From positions 107,720-171,719 of the forward strand of contig PHBW01000007.1 in the NCBI GenBank assembly GCA_002840715.1: 64,000 bases of DNA, read 5' to 3'. Positions 44,159-53,320 of this stretch are shown piece by piece. A model generated the notes under the pieces. It saw only the letters and a list, made by a program, of their open reading frames with translations. It had not been told where the DNA came from and did not search any database. A program made the translations under genes and the position numbers. Within the stretch, counting starts at the first letter, position 1. Every line of letters starts with the position of its first letter. Origin of the DNA: Chloroflexi bacterium HGW-Chloroflexi-4. GTDB lineage: Bacteria > Chloroflexota > Anaerolineae > Anaerolineales > Anaerolineaceae.

Positions 44159-44494
44159 TTATTTCACCAATGAAAAGACACTATCTACACCATCCACGGT
44201 GAGGATGAGTTTGTTTTCTTCTACCCGATATATAATCGTTTGGTCAGGTATGGTGCCATCGGTGCTGGCTTTGACCAGAATAGTATTTGGCTCTTGGGTG
44301 GTATAAGGCAAAATGATGGAGGTCTTATCGTTACTCATGACCACATTGCCATCATCCTTGAACTGTATGGTAATGCCTGAATCAGGTTCCTGCCAGGTTC
44401 CAATCAAAGGGTCATCTTCGCTGCAGCCTGCCAATAAAACGAAACAAAACAGCACCAGCAGGGTTCTAATAAAGTAGGTCTTTATTCCAGTCAT
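44159..44494 (-). CDS. Small lipocalin-like lipoprotein
   Basis: A 111-residue lipoprotein: lipobox 'LLAGC' at about residue 23, followed by 'DDPLIGTWQEPDSGITIQFKDDGNVVMSN', a beta-rich domain like the DUF5640/lipocalin-like family of small surface lipoproteins. GAGGAAA lies before the ATG. It converges on the DMT gene, with 7 bp between the stops. Function unknown. Confidence 0.75.
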   Translation of the reverse strand: MTGIKTYFIRTLLVLFCFVLLAGCSEDDPLIGTWQEPDSGITIQFKDDGNVVMSNDKTSIILPYTTQEPNTILVKASTDGTIPDQTIIYRVEENKLILTVDGVDSVFSLVK

Positions 44495-44641
44495 TTGGTT
44501 TCCTCACGCTTGTCAACAAGTTTACTCATTCATGCCAAAGATGACAAGTCTTGAAAACTCAAAAAATATGACCAAATTCCTATTTATTTAGGTTGTCAAA
44601 TTGATATACTTTACAAGTAATATCCCATTAGGAGTGGATCA

Positions 44642-45490
44642 ATGAAAAAAGTCGCTATCGTAACTGATTCAACCGCATATCTTCCACAGGAATATGTTGA
44701 CAGTCTGCCCATCGAAGTCATCCCATTAACCGTGAACTGGGACGGGAAAACTTATCGCGATGGCATCGATATTAAACCAAACGAGTTTTATACGCGGCTA
44801 TCGAAGAGTTCAACCATGCCCACCACCAGCCAGGCAACAGTTAAAGACTTCAGTGACATTTATGAAAAATTAGCGGCTGAAGATTACGATATCCTCACCC
44901 TGCCGATCAGTTCGGGCATTTCGGGCACCATTAATTCTGCATATCAAGCTCAAAAAATGTTCCCAAAAACAAATATCGAAATTATTGATACTAAATTGGT
45001 CTCGATGGCACTTGGGTTCCAAGTTTTAGCCGCAGCACGCGCCGCAAAAGACGGTGCCAGCCTGCAAGAGGCCAAAGAGATTGCCATCAAGGCTTATGAT
45101 CATATTGGCGTCTATTTTGTTGTTGACACCTTGAAATATCTGCACGCCGGCGGACGCATCGGCGGCGCCAAACGATGGGTCGGAACTGCGCTAAAAATCA
45201 AACCAGTTCTCGAGATTCGCGACGGTAAAATTGAAGCAGTCAAAAGTGTTTACACCTTCAGCAAGGCGCTGGATGAAATGATCAGATTGGTTGAGCAGGA
45301 TGTTAATAGCCGAACCCCGGTGCGTATTTCCGTCTTCCATGCGCTGGCCGATGAAGCGGCTCAAACCCTTCTGGATCGAACTGTCAAACATTTCAATGCT
45401 GAAGAAGGAATTTTGAGCTTCGTCAGCCCGGTGGTTGGCAGTCATGTTGGCCCCGGCACCATCAGCATCGCCTATATGGCTGGTATGTAA
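44642..45490 (+). CDS. DegV-family fatty-acid-binding protein
   Basis: A 282-residue DegV/FakB-like protein. 'VAIVTDSTAYLP' at the start and 'SSTMPTTSQATVKDFSDIY' (TSQPS-type loop), 'LPISSGISGTINSAYQA' and 'YVVDTLKYLHAGGRIGGAKRWVGTALKIKPVL'-like sequence match the family. FakB proteins hand fatty acids to the kinase FakA for phospholipid synthesis; no FakA homologue is seen nearby, as is common for DegV paralogues. 'AGGAGTGG' precedes the ATG. A terminator follows. Confidence 0.93.
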   Translation: MKKVAIVTDSTAYLPQEYVDSLPIEVIPLTVNWDGKTYRDGIDIKPNEFYTRLSKSSTMPTTSQATVKDFSDIYEKLAAEDYDILTLPISSGISGTINSAYQAQKMFPKTNIEIIDTKLVSMALGFQVLAAARAAKDGASLQEAKEIAIKAYDHIGVYFVVDTLKYLHAGGRIGGAKRWVGTALKIKPVLEIRDGKIEAVKSVYTFSKALDEMIRLVEQDVNSRTPVRISVFHALADEAAQTLLDRTVKHFNAEEGILSFVSPVVGSHVGPGTISIAYMAGM

Positions 45491-45510
45491 ATCAAAATAA
45501 TCAACACCTG

Positions 45511-45545
45511 AGAGGTTTTGGTTGATTCCAAAACCTCTTTGTTTT
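45511..45545 (+). terminator. Intrinsic terminator
   Basis: AGAGGTTTTGG (45511-45521) pairs with CCAAAACCTCT (45528-45538), followed by TTGTTTTT. Confidence 0.88.
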
Positions 45546-45592
45546 TAATCAGCGTATAATTGTCTCTAGCATAATATTTGAGGAGAACTGCC

Positions 45593-46921
45593 ATGCCAGA
45601 AGGCACTTATCATTTTCCGCGCGGATTTCTTTGGGGCACAGCCACCGCCGCCCATCAGGTTGAAGGCAACAACACCAACAACAACTGGTACCGTTGGGAG
45701 ATGACTCCCGGCAGGATCAAGAACCATGAGAGGTCTGGTCTGGCGTGTGATTGGTGGGGTGGACGCTGGAAAGAAGATCTGACCCGTGCCAAAGAAAGCG
45801 GTCAAAATGCCCACCGACTCTCCATTGAATGGAGCCGCATTCAGCCCACTGAAGAAACCTGGGATGACGCCGCACTGCAAAAATATGTCGAGATGGTACG
45901 TTGGATGGTCAATCATGACATGACGCCCATGATGACTTTGCACCATTTCAGCGATCCGCTGTGGCTGGTGGACCAGGGCGGTTGGGAACACACAAACACG
46001 CCTATTCTGTTTGCCCGTTTTTGCCGAAAAGTGGTTGACGCATTAAAAGACTATGTCAATTTATGGATTACGATTAACGAGCCCAATGTTTATGTCATGG
46101 AAGGCTGGATTGAGGGGCTGTTCCCTCCCGGCAAGAACAATCTTGGGCTGGCAGCCAAAGTAATGGAGCATTTGGTCAGGGGGCACGCCGCCGCATATAA
46201 GATCATTCACGAAATTCAGCCCAACGCGCAGGTGGGTGTGGCGATCAATTATCGCAGCCTCAAACCTGCCCACGATTGGAATCCGCTGGATAAAATGCCG
46301 GCTGCTTTTCAAAATCAAATTTTCAACAATTCATTTCATGGGTGTTTAAAAACCGGCGTGTTAGATATGGTGCTGAAAAAGGTGAAAATCTCTGAAGCCG
46401 CTGGTACCCAAGATTTCATCGGCCTGAATTATTATTCACGCGACATAGTGCATTTTGATATCACCAAACCCGGCAATCTGTTTGGTCGACTGGAATACCC
46501 GAAAGATGCCGACCTGAGCACTACCGGTTTTATCGCCAATATACCCGAAGGTATGTGGGACGGCATGCGTTGGGCGCACCACTTTGAGCTGCCCGTGATC
46601 ATCACCGAAAACGGAGCGGAAGATAAAGACGATACTATGCGTCCGCGCTACTTAATCGAACACCTGCACCAGGTATGGAAGGCAGCCAATTACAATTGGC
46701 GCATCAAGGGCTACTTCCACTGGTCGCTGGTGGATAATTTTGAGTGGGAACGGGGTTGGAGCCAGCGCTTCGGCTTATGGGGACTGGATCTGAAGACGCA
46801 GGAACGCATCCGCCGCAAGAGTGTGGATCTATATGAAGAGATATGTAAAGAAAACGGCATCTCAAGCGGGATGGTCGAAAAATACGCGCCGGAGATTTTT
46901 AACAAACTTTTTCCATCCTAG
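45593..46921 (+). CDS. Family 1 glycoside hydrolase (beta-glucosidase type)
   Basis: A 442-residue GH1 enzyme, retaining mechanism, likely cytoplasmic (no signal peptide). 'FPRGFLWGTATAAHQVEGNN' is the GH1 N-terminal signature; the acid/base Glu is in 'WITINEPNVYVMEGW' and the nucleophile Glu in 'PVIITENGAEDKDD'. 'GYFHWSLVDNFEWERGWSQRFGLWGLD' forms the aglycone-site end. It may act on beta-glucosides or related sugars; 6-phospho specificity is not indicated. GAGGAG at 45580-45585 favours the ATG at 45593 over a TTG at 45578. A 13-bp terminator hairpin follows. Confidence 0.92.
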   Translation: MPEGTYHFPRGFLWGTATAAHQVEGNNTNNNWYRWEMTPGRIKNHERSGLACDWWGGRWKEDLTRAKESGQNAHRLSIEWSRIQPTEETWDDAALQKYVEMVRWMVNHDMTPMMTLHHFSDPLWLVDQGGWEHTNTPILFARFCRKVVDALKDYVNLWITINEPNVYVMEGWIEGLFPPGKNNLGLAAKVMEHLVRGHAAAYKIIHEIQPNAQVGVAINYRSLKPAHDWNPLDKMPAAFQNQIFNNSFHGCLKTGVLDMVLKKVKISEAAGTQDFIGLNYYSRDIVHFDITKPGNLFGRLEYPKDADLSTTGFIANIPEGMWDGMRWAHHFELPVIITENGAEDKDDTMRPRYLIEHLHQVWKAANYNWRIKGYFHWSLVDNFEWERGWSQRFGLWGLDLKTQERIRRKSVDLYEEICKENGISSGMVEKYAPEIFNKLFPS

Positions 46922-46926
46922 TCAAT

Positions 46927-46955
46927 CATAAGAGGTCTTTACAAGACCTCTTATG
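46927..46955 (+). terminator. Terminator hairpin after the GH1 gene
   Basis: CATAAGAGGTCTT (46927-46939) pairs exactly with AAGACCTCTTATG (46943-46955), loop TAC; the following sequence is A/T-rich but without a long T-run. Confidence 0.75.
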
Positions 46956-47023
46956 TGTTAATTAAGAATTTTTTCAGATTTACCGTTACCGCTAACGCTT
47001 ACAATGTTTCTTACATTGGTTTC

Positions 47024-47032
47024 TGGTATAAT
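47024..47032 (+). promoter_or_regulatory. Extended -10 promoter before the glucan phosphorylase gene
   Basis: TGGTATAAT, a TG-n-TATAAT extended -10, with no clear -35. An inverted repeat CGTTA-CCGC-TAACG (46984-46997) and a direct repeat TTACAATG/TTACATTG upstream may be regulatory. Confidence 0.55.
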
Positions 47033-47140
47033 TTTTTTAACATTTCCCCTTGCTGCTCAATAAAATTCACGATTTCACTTGCAGGGAAGAAAAATGTTGC
47101 CAACTTTCACCGAACATCTATTTTAAAATTGTGAGTAAAG

Positions 47141-49300
47141 ATGACCAAAATTATTCGAGAATATCCAAATTCGTTCAACCTGCCCAAACGCATTGAGGGG
47201 TTAGCCAGACTGGCACATAACTTGTGGTGGGCATGGAATCCGGATGGACAAAGGATATACAGCCACATTGATCCACTGTTGTGGAATGCTGTCAATCATA
47301 ATCCAATAGCCTTTTTACGCAGGGTGGACCGCACCCGCATCAACGCTGCGCTCAATCAACCAAGCTTCTTAGTAAGATACGACAAGGTAATCGCTGATCT
47401 GGACGCCTATGTGGCACGTAAAGATACCTGGTTTACCACACAGTATCCCAAGTTAAAAGACAAAAACATTGCCTATTTTTCGTTTGAGTTCGGCCTGCAT
47501 GAATCTCTGCCTGTGTATGCCGGCGGTTTGGGTATTTTATCTGGTGATCATCTCAAAGAAGCTTCAGATTTAGGTCTGCCATTAACCGCAGTTGGTTTTG
47601 TCTATAACCAGGGTTATTTCGTCCAGCATCTTACTGAAGATGGCTGGCAAGAAACCCGCAGTGCTCTGATTGATTATAACGAACTGCCCCTGGTCGCATT
47701 ATTGGATGAAAACAGACAACCCCTAACCATTTGTGTAGATCTTCCTGGCCGCGATGTCACTGCACGCATTTGGGAGCTGGAAGTTGGACGCATTCACCTC
47801 TATATGCTCGATACCAACCTTGAGCAAAACAGCCCGGCTGACCGGCAGCTCACCGAAAGACTTTATAACAGCGATCCCGAGATCAGAATCTCACAAGAGG
47901 TGCTGTTAGGCATCGGCGGAGTGCGTGTGCTGCAACTGCTTGGCATCTATCCCGATGTCTGGCACATGAATGAAGGTCACTCTGCCTTCCTTTCAGTTGA
48001 ACGCTTGCGCGGATTGGTGACCAGCGGTCTTTCATTGGATGATGCTATTGCCAAAGTTAGAATCGGCGATGTATTCACCACTCACACTCCCGTACCTGCT
48101 GGCAATGACCAGTTTCCCTTGTGGTTGATCGATAAATATTTTGCTCAGATTTGGACGGAATTAGGCATGACCCGCGATCAATTCATAGATCTTGGCCGCC
48201 AGGCTCAACCCTGGGGTGAGACTTTTGTCATGCCAGTGCTGGCGCTCAAGCTTTCTGAACGCGCCAATGCAGTTTCTGAATTACATGGTCAGGTCTCTAG
48301 AAAAATGTGGAGCTTTCTCTGGCCAAATGAAAAAGTTGAAAACGTGCCCATTGGATATGTGACAAACGGTGTGCATACCGGCACCTGGCTTGCCAGACGC
48401 ATGGGTCTGCTTTTCTCTAAATATCTGGGCAAAGATTGGATTGATCGTCTTGATGACCAATCGATGTGGGAGAATGTGGTCAATATTCCCGACCATGAAT
48501 TGTGGGAAGTTCGCCGTCATTTAAAAAACAAGCTGGTAAATTTTGCTAATGAACGCACGCGTCTGCAATGGCGAAATGGCACTTTGACAGCCTCTCAAGT
48601 TGTAGCTGGAGGCGTGTTCCTTGAACCTTATTCCTTAACCATCGGGTTTGCCAGAAGATTTGCCACATACAAACGCGCAAACTTAATGTTCCGCGATTTT
48701 GACCGTCTGATGAAATTGATCAATCATCCTCATATGCCTGTGCAAATCATCTTCGCCGGCAAGGCTCATCCCGCCGATGAACCTGGAAAACTGATCATTC
48801 AACAAGTCTATCGCGCGGTCAAAGAATCCCGCTCGGGTGGACGTCTTATCTTCTTGGAAGATTACGATATCAACCTAGCCCGGTATCTGGTTCAAGGTGT
48901 GGATGTGTGGATGAATACACCCCGCCGACCCAACGAAGCTTCCGGCACGTCAGGCATGAAAGCTGCTCTCAACGGCGGTTTGAATTTCTCAATCCTTGAC
49001 GGCTGGTGGCGAGAAGGGTTTAACAATCGCAATGGCTGGTCAATCGGTTCAGATACCGAATATACCAATCCTGAAGAACAAGATGCTGCTGACGCCCAAA
49101 GTATATATGAAACACTTGAAAACCAGATCATTCCGCTTTTTTATGAGCGCGATGCAGACAGCATTCCTGCAGAATGGCTGAAGATGGTCAAAGAAAACAT
49201 GCGCACCCTCACGCCGCAATTCAGTTTGAGACGCATGCTTAAAGAATATGTCACTGATTACTATTTGCCTTCCATTGAAGGCAAGAAACGTATTCGGTAA
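47141..49300 (+). CDS. glgP: Alpha-glucan phosphorylase (short GT35 type)
   Basis: A 719-residue glycogen/maltodextrin phosphorylase of the short bacterial-archaeal type, which releases glucose 1-phosphate from alpha-1,4-glucans using PLP. 'IAYFSFEFGLHESLPVYAGGLGILSGDH' near residue 110 is the family start motif after an N-terminal DUF3417 domain ('RLAHNLWWAWNPDGQRIY'). 'MNEGHSAFLSVERL', 'THTPVPAGNDQF', 'GYVTNGVHTGTW', and the PLP-lysine segment 'EASGTSGMKAALNGGLNFSI' are present. It likely works with the GH1 enzyme upstream in glucan or glucoside use. A UPF0316 gene follows 14 bp downstream. Confidence 0.93.
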   Translation: MTKIIREYPNSFNLPKRIEGLARLAHNLWWAWNPDGQRIYSHIDPLLWNAVNHNPIAFLRRVDRTRINAALNQPSFLVRYDKVIADLDAYVARKDTWFTTQYPKLKDKNIAYFSFEFGLHESLPVYAGGLGILSGDHLKEASDLGLPLTAVGFVYNQGYFVQHLTEDGWQETRSALIDYNELPLVALLDENRQPLTICVDLPGRDVTARIWELEVGRIHLYMLDTNLEQNSPADRQLTERLYNSDPEIRISQEVLLGIGGVRVLQLLGIYPDVWHMNEGHSAFLSVERLRGLVTSGLSLDDAIAKVRIGDVFTTHTPVPAGNDQFPLWLIDKYFAQIWTELGMTRDQFIDLGRQAQPWGETFVMPVLALKLSERANAVSELHGQVSRKMWSFLWPNEKVENVPIGYVTNGVHTGTWLARRMGLLFSKYLGKDWIDRLDDQSMWENVVNIPDHELWEVRRHLKNKLVNFANERTRLQWRNGTLTASQVVAGGVFLEPYSLTIGFARRFATYKRANLMFRDFDRLMKLINHPHMPVQIIFAGKAHPADEPGKLIIQQVYRAVKESRSGGRLIFLEDYDINLARYLVQGVDVWMNTPRRPNEASGTSGMKAALNGGLNFSILDGWWREGFNNRNGWSIGSDTEYTNPEEQDAADAQSIYETLENQIIPLFYERDADSIPAEWLKMVKENMRTLTPQFSLRRMLKEYVTDYYLPSIEGKKRIR

Positions 49301-49314
49301 AAAGCTGAGGTTGG

Positions 49315-49842
49315 ATGGAATATTTTAGTGATCCTCACGCCTGGTTATTTGCGTTATTGATCTTTGTACTGCGCGTCGGAGATATGGCTCTGGATACCAT
49401 CCGTGTGCTGTTTGTGGTGCGCGGAAAGAAATTGTTAGTCTGGATTTTGGGCCTATTTCAATCGCTGATCTTCGTGATTGCCATCAGCTCTGTGCTCTCT
49501 GAGTTGGATAACATTCTGAATATCATCGGATATGCCACTGGTTTCGCAACCGGCAATCTGATTGGCATGTTAATTGAAAACAGATTGGCCATAGGCCACG
49601 TGCTGGTAAATATTATCAGTTCAAACCGCGGTACTTTCATAGCCGAAAGACTGCGGGCCAGCGGATATGCTGTAACTGAAATCGCAGGCCGCGGCATGAA
49701 CGGCACCGTTTTTGAATTACATGCCAGTGTGCTTAGAAAAGATGTCAGCCAGGTTGAAACAATCGTGCTTGAATCTGATCCACAAGCCTTTGTCACTGCA
49801 GAAGATGTTCGCCCTGTCAGACGTGGTTTTTGGCGGGCTTAA
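49315..49842 (+). CDS. UPF0316/DUF2179-type membrane protein
   Basis: A 175-residue protein: three hydrophobic helices ('WLFALLIFVLRVGDMALDTIRVLFVVRGKK', 'IFVIAISSVLSEL', 'GYATGFATGNLIGMLIENR') and a C-terminal cytoplasmic domain of the DUF2179 kind ('GTFIAERLRASGYAVTEIAGRGMNGTVFELHASVLRKD'). Function is unknown; related DUF2179 parts may bind nucleotides or sense the membrane. It probably shares the glgP transcript. A terminator follows. Confidence 0.85.
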   Translation: MEYFSDPHAWLFALLIFVLRVGDMALDTIRVLFVVRGKKLLVWILGLFQSLIFVIAISSVLSELDNILNIIGYATGFATGNLIGMLIENRLAIGHVLVNIISSNRGTFIAERLRASGYAVTEIAGRGMNGTVFELHASVLRKDVSQVETIVLESDPQAFVTAEDVRPVRRGFWRA

Positions 49843-49861
49843 GGCTCTTATTCTTACCAAC

Positions 49862-49897
49862 AAACAATCCCGTCGAAATAGGCGGGATTGTTTTTAT
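49862..49897 (+). terminator. Intrinsic terminator
   Basis: AAACAATCCCG (49862-49872) pairs with CGGGATTGTTT (49883-49893); T-rich tail. Also serves the convergent PilZ gene in reverse. Confidence 0.85.
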
Positions 49898-49928
49898 TTT
49901 ATATTTTTGTCCATACTGCAACCTTCTT

Positions 49929-50669
49929 CTAAAAATATTGATCCTTGGTTTCACGATAATTCAATAGTCCGGTGAAGTTAATAAAGAGCTCATCCAGAAT
50001 CTCACGCTTTCGTTCAGAAAGGTAATGTGCAACGACCGCCCGGTCTTTGCTGTTCATCGAAATGTCCATACCTATCCGCAGCAAGTTATTGCTTATATGC
50101 CTGCATTGAACGATGTGGCCGGTGATCTTGCTTGCTGATTTATATGTGGGCAGCGTTAACAAGATTTGCATTTTGGAATCCATCAATTTGTCAGGGTCTT
50201 CAATATTGTTTTTATCAAGCAGAATACACATACCGGTTAATGAGATGTCAAACAAATTTGCATTGACTGTCTTTTTACCATTGACCACAGATACGAAAAT
50301 AGGAAGCCTGGGTTGAACCCTATCAGATTGCCGGTCTTTCCAGGTTTGATCCATAATCCGAAAATCATTCATTACAAGTTTGCCTGAATAAACCAATAGA
50401 TCACTCAACCGACAGGTAAGCGCCTTGTTCGTTCGACCCAATTTGATAAACAAGGGGTAATTAAATGTACCCGTGCAAAAATGACTGATATTGGAACTTT
50501 GTGCTTCCAAGTGATCGGGAGAGCAATCGCTAACAACCACACTCTCTCTCAGCATCAGCCCTTTTATCGGAATCTCAACATCCACAACCCTTTCTTTCTG
50601 GATAATTGAAGTGAGCTCGTCCAGGGCTCCATCAAGTGCGATCGTTGATACACAATCGCTGGTTAACAT
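49929..50669 (-). CDS. PilZ-domain c-di-GMP receptor (YcgR-like)
   Basis: A 246-residue protein with a YcgR-type N-terminal domain (about residues 20-110, 'VDVEIPIKGLMLRESVVVSD') and a C-terminal PilZ domain. The c-di-GMP-binding motif is visible as 'RQSDRVQPR' (RxxxR) near residue 115 and 'DISLTGMCILLD' (DxSxxG) near residue 141. YcgR-like proteins link c-di-GMP to motility or surface behaviour. With the two GGDEF proteins at 37.6-39.9 kb it completes a make-and-sense pair; no EAL or HD-GYP hydrolase is encoded in the window. Confidence 0.88.
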   Translation of the reverse strand: MLTSDCVSTIALDGALDELTSIIQKERVVDVEIPIKGLMLRESVVVSDCSPDHLEAQSSNISHFCTGTFNYPLFIKLGRTNKALTCRLSDLLVYSGKLVMNDFRIMDQTWKDRQSDRVQPRLPIFVSVVNGKKTVNANLFDISLTGMCILLDKNNIEDPDKLMDSKMQILLTLPTYKSASKITGHIVQCRHISNNLLRIGMDISMNSKDRAVVAHYLSERKREILDELFINFTGLLNYRETKDQYF

Positions 50670-50855
50670 TTTATCCTCCTAACCTAATTCCTTTCATCGA
50701 ACAAGAGATATCTACACCAATACCCAAAAATATTTGGGCCTTAATTATAGCAATGAAAATAATCATTACATTAAAATTTCTAAGATTCGCATAAACAAGT
50801 AAAGAAGGAGAGATTTCGGCTAGGTTTTATTGTAAATATGTCCATCGCGGAAATA

Positions 50856-50891
50856 AAAACACAAAATCCAGGCTTTCAGATTTTGTGTTTT
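50856..50891 (-). terminator. Intrinsic terminator of lysS
   Basis: AAAACACAAAATC (50856-50868) pairs exactly with GATTTTGTGTTTT (50879-50891); on the minus strand a T-run follows. It lies 20 bp past the lysS stop. Confidence 0.88.
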
Positions 50892-50911
50892 ATTATGAAA
50901 TGGGGTAATGA

Positions 50912-52429
50912 TCAGTCGTCGTCGCGTTCTCGCAAATGGGGAAATAAAAGCACTTCACGGATTGTTCGGCGATCTGTCAACAACATGCAAAGGCGGTCAA
51001 TGCCCATGCCAAAACCGCCTTGGGGAGGCATGCCGTAAGACATGGCGCGTAGATAATCTTCATCCATTGGGTGGCGTTCTTCATCTTCGGCTTTGTATTC
51101 GCGGCCCATCTCAAGGAAGCGCGCCTCTTGTTCTAGGGGATCATTCAGTTCAGTAAAGGCGTTGCATAATTCCATGCCGCCAACGAAACCTTCAAAGCGT
51201 TCGACTGTTGCAGGGTCACCGGGCCGGTTCTTTGCCAAAGGCGAAATGTCTCGGGGATAGTCATACAGGAAGGTGGGTTGAATAAAAGTAGGTTCAAGGT
51301 ACTCACCCAGCAAGAAATCAATCAATTTACCGCGAGCTTCGCCTGGTTTAAACTTCATACCTTTTTGCTGCATAATTTCAGCCAACGCCTCTGCTGTGGG
51401 GTATTGGTTAATATCAATTCCGCAGGCATCGATCAACCCTTGACGAAGGTCAACCCGGTTCCAAGGTGGATTGAAATTAATTTCATTTCCATCATAGGTC
51501 ACCTTGCGGGTGCCTAAAACCTGATCGCAGACATGCGCCACAAATTGTTCTGTTAATTCCATCACCTGTAGATAATCCGCATAAGCCCAATAGAATTCCA
51601 ACTGAGTAAATTCGGGGTTGTGCTTGTAAGAGACCCCTTCGTTGCGGAAGTCGCGTCCGATTTCGTAGACACGATCCAGGCCGCCGACGGTTAGGCGTTT
51701 GAGATAAAGTTCAAAAGAAATGCGCAAAAAGAGGTCTTGTTTCAATTGATTGTGGTGGGTGACAAAAGGTTTTGCAGCAGCACCACCGTAAATCGGCTGA
51801 AGGATGGGGGTTTCAACTTCAATAAAATCATGAGCATCAAAGAATTTGCGGATGGCTTTGACAATGCCAGCCCGGGTGCGAAAAACCTTGCGCACCTCTT
51901 CGTTGACAGCCAGGTCAGCATATCGCTGACGAAAACGGGTTTCAGGATCTGCCAGGGTGGCATGTCTAACGAGCACACCATCCACAAGTTCATCTTTAGC
52001 CGCAGGAAGCGGGGTAATGGCTTTGGCCAGCATTTTGAATTCCAAAACCTGAAGACTGATCTCGCCAGTGCGGGTACGCACCACATCACCGCTCGCTTGA
52101 ATATAGTCGCCGAGGTCAAAGTAGTCTTTAAACTGCGCCAGAGCGGCTTCGCCGAGCTCATTGATTCTAAAGAAGAGTTGAATGCGTCCGCTGCGGTCTT
52201 CGATATGAGCAAACGCGAGTTTTCCCATAATGCGGGAAGCACGCAAGCGACCCCCAAGAATCACACCGGTGACTGACGTTTTGCCTTCGGTCTCTGCTTT
52301 TTCAAAACTGGCGATCGCTTCTGCGATGGATTGGTTGACTTCAGTACGGGTCGGAAACGGTTCAAGCCCATTTGCCCGCATGGCAGCAATTTTGTCAAAA
52401 CGGATTTTCTCAAGTTCTGTTAATTCCAT
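50912..52429 (-). CDS. lysS: Lysyl-tRNA synthetase (class II)
   Basis: A 505-residue class II LysRS that charges tRNA-Lys. N-terminal OB fold (about residues 50-150, '[31 protein letters not shown]'), class II motif 2 '[21 protein letters not shown]', and motif 3 '[26 protein letters not shown]' are intact. Its substrate level would set the charging of tRNA-Lys, and so the candidate lysine attenuator at 11 kb. The gene is separated from greA upstream by a terminator and has no obvious T-box leader in the 114-bp gap. Confidence 0.95.
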   Translation of the reverse strand: MELTELEKIRFDKIAAMRANGLEPFPTRTEVNQSIAEAIASFEKAETEGKTSVTGVILGGRLRASRIMGKLAFAHIEDRSGRIQLFFRINELGEAALAQFKDYFDLGDYIQASGDVVRTRTGEISLQVLEFKMLAKAITPLPAAKDELVDGVLVRHATLADPETRFRQRYADLAVNEEVRKVFRTRAGIVKAIRKFFDAHDFIEVETPILQPIYGGAAAKPFVTHHNQLKQDLFLRISFELYLKRLTVGGLDRVYEIGRDFRNEGVSYKHNPEFTQLEFYWAYADYLQVMELTEQFVAHVCDQVLGTRKVTYDGNEINFNPPWNRVDLRQGLIDACGIDINQYPTAEALAEIMQQKGMKFKPGEARGKLIDFLLGEYLEPTFIQPTFLYDYPRDISPLAKNRPGDPATVERFEGFVGGMELCNAFTELNDPLEQEARFLEMGREYKAEDEERHPMDEDYLRAMSYGMPPQGGFGMGIDRLCMLLTDRRTIREVLLFPHLRERDDD

Positions 52430-52448
52430 GTCATCCTTCTTTCATTAA

Positions 52449-52483
52449 AAAGCCTGCCCCAGAGCTAAAGGGGAGCAGGCTTT
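52449..52483 (-). terminator. Intrinsic terminator between greA and lysS
   Basis: AAAGCCTGC (52449-52457) pairs with GCAGGCTTT (52475-52483), extended by CCC/GGG with a one-base bulge; TTTTAATG follows on the minus strand. Confidence 0.82.
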
Positions 52484-52543
52484 CTGATTTTCAATCAGTG
52501 CTTCTTACCGGCACTTACGGTCAAGCGATCCCCGTCCAATGAT

Positions 52544-53011
52544 TTAGCTCACCTTGAGGATCTTCACAGTGAATGAACCGCCAGGAGCATCCACTTGCAC
52601 TTTGTCGCCTTCTTCATGGTTGAAAATGGCTTTACCTAGAGGAGATTCATTTGAAATTTTACCTTTGGCAGGGTCAGCTTCAGCCGCACCAACCACTGTA
52701 TAGTCTTCTTTTTCCTTACTGCCTTCTTCTTGAATGGTTACATGTGAACCAACCTGAACGCAACCAGGTTGGATTGATTTATCATCAATGACACGTGCAG
52801 TTGCCAACAAGATTTCCAATTCTTTTATGCGACCTTCAACGAAGGCTTGTTCATTTTTTGCTGCCTCAAGTTCAGCATTGTCAAGCAGTTCGCCGCCTTC
52901 GATTGCTTCATGCAAACGAACAGCAATTTGTTCCCGCTTGTCGGAACGCAAGAAATCCAACTCTTCTTGCAATTTGTCGAACCCTTCTCTAGTCAAAAAT
53001 GAGGTAGGCAT
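52544..53011 (-). CDS. greA: Transcription elongation factor GreA
   Basis: A 155-residue GreA that rescues backtracked RNA polymerase by stimulating transcript cleavage. The N-terminal coiled coil ('LTREGFDKLQEELDFLRSDKREQIAVRLHEAIEGGELLDNAELEAAKNEQ') includes the catalytic acidic tip residues 'DNAE'. The C-terminal FKBP-like domain has 'EEDYTVVGAAEADPAKGKISNESPLGKAI'-type sequence. A longer frame begins at 53059, but the family start MPTSFLT and an upstream AAGGAAAA support 53011. A promoter is recognisable at 53165-53137. Confidence 0.95.
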   Translation of the reverse strand: MPTSFLTREGFDKLQEELDFLRSDKREQIAVRLHEAIEGGELLDNAELEAAKNEQAFVEGRIKELEILLATARVIDDKSIQPGCVQVGSHVTIQEEGSKEKEDYTVVGAAEADPAKGKISNESPLGKAIFNHEEGDKVQVDAPGGSFTVKILKVS

Positions 53012-53136
53012 TGTGTTATTTTCCTTATATGAAAAAGTGATCAGCGTTTCCCCGACCAATAAATAAAAACCACTCCTCGGGGAGCGATTTAAATAATGTT
53101 GAGATTGAATATGGGTTCTCTCTCAATAGTTAGAAT

Positions 53137-53165
53137 ACTATAACATAAATAAAAAGCGATTGCAA
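53137..53165 (-). promoter_or_regulatory. greA promoter
   Basis: On the minus strand TTGCAA (53165-53160), 17-bp spacer, TATAGT (53142-53137). Predicted start near 53130, about 120 bases before the ATG. Confidence 0.65.
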
Positions 53166-53171
53166 GTACCC

Positions 53172-53195
53172 TTAATGCCTGATTTAATGCCTGAT
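53172..53195. repeat. 12-bp tandem duplication
   Basis: TTAATGCCTGAT occurs twice without a gap (53172-53183 and 53184-53195), in the divergent control region of greA and hpt, a few bases beyond the greA -35. Confidence 0.9.
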
Positions 53196-53252
53196 TTTCA
53201 GGGTGATAAAAGTAAATTTCATCATTTCTTAATCTTCATACAAAGAATCTAT

Positions 53253-53261
53253 TGGTACAAT
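53253..53261 (+). promoter_or_regulatory. Extended -10 promoter of hpt-purA
   Basis: TGGTACAAT, an extended -10 motif, at 53253-53261; the -35 region is weak. Predicted start near 53268 excludes the longer hpt reading and supports the ATG at 53321. Confidence 0.5.
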
Positions 53262-53320
53262 GAAGTGTGTTTTTGAGGATTTCCAAAACAATACTCAATT
53301 TAGAATCCAGAGGATGGCGC

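Noticed and set aside
50838..51156. Small plus-strand ORFs downstream of lysS
   Set aside because: They span the lysS terminator hairpin and run antisense into lysS; no homology or start signals.
51737..52276. Overlapping antisense ORFs of 171-179 codons within lysS
   Set aside because: lysS is complete and conserved here; the antisense products have no family features.
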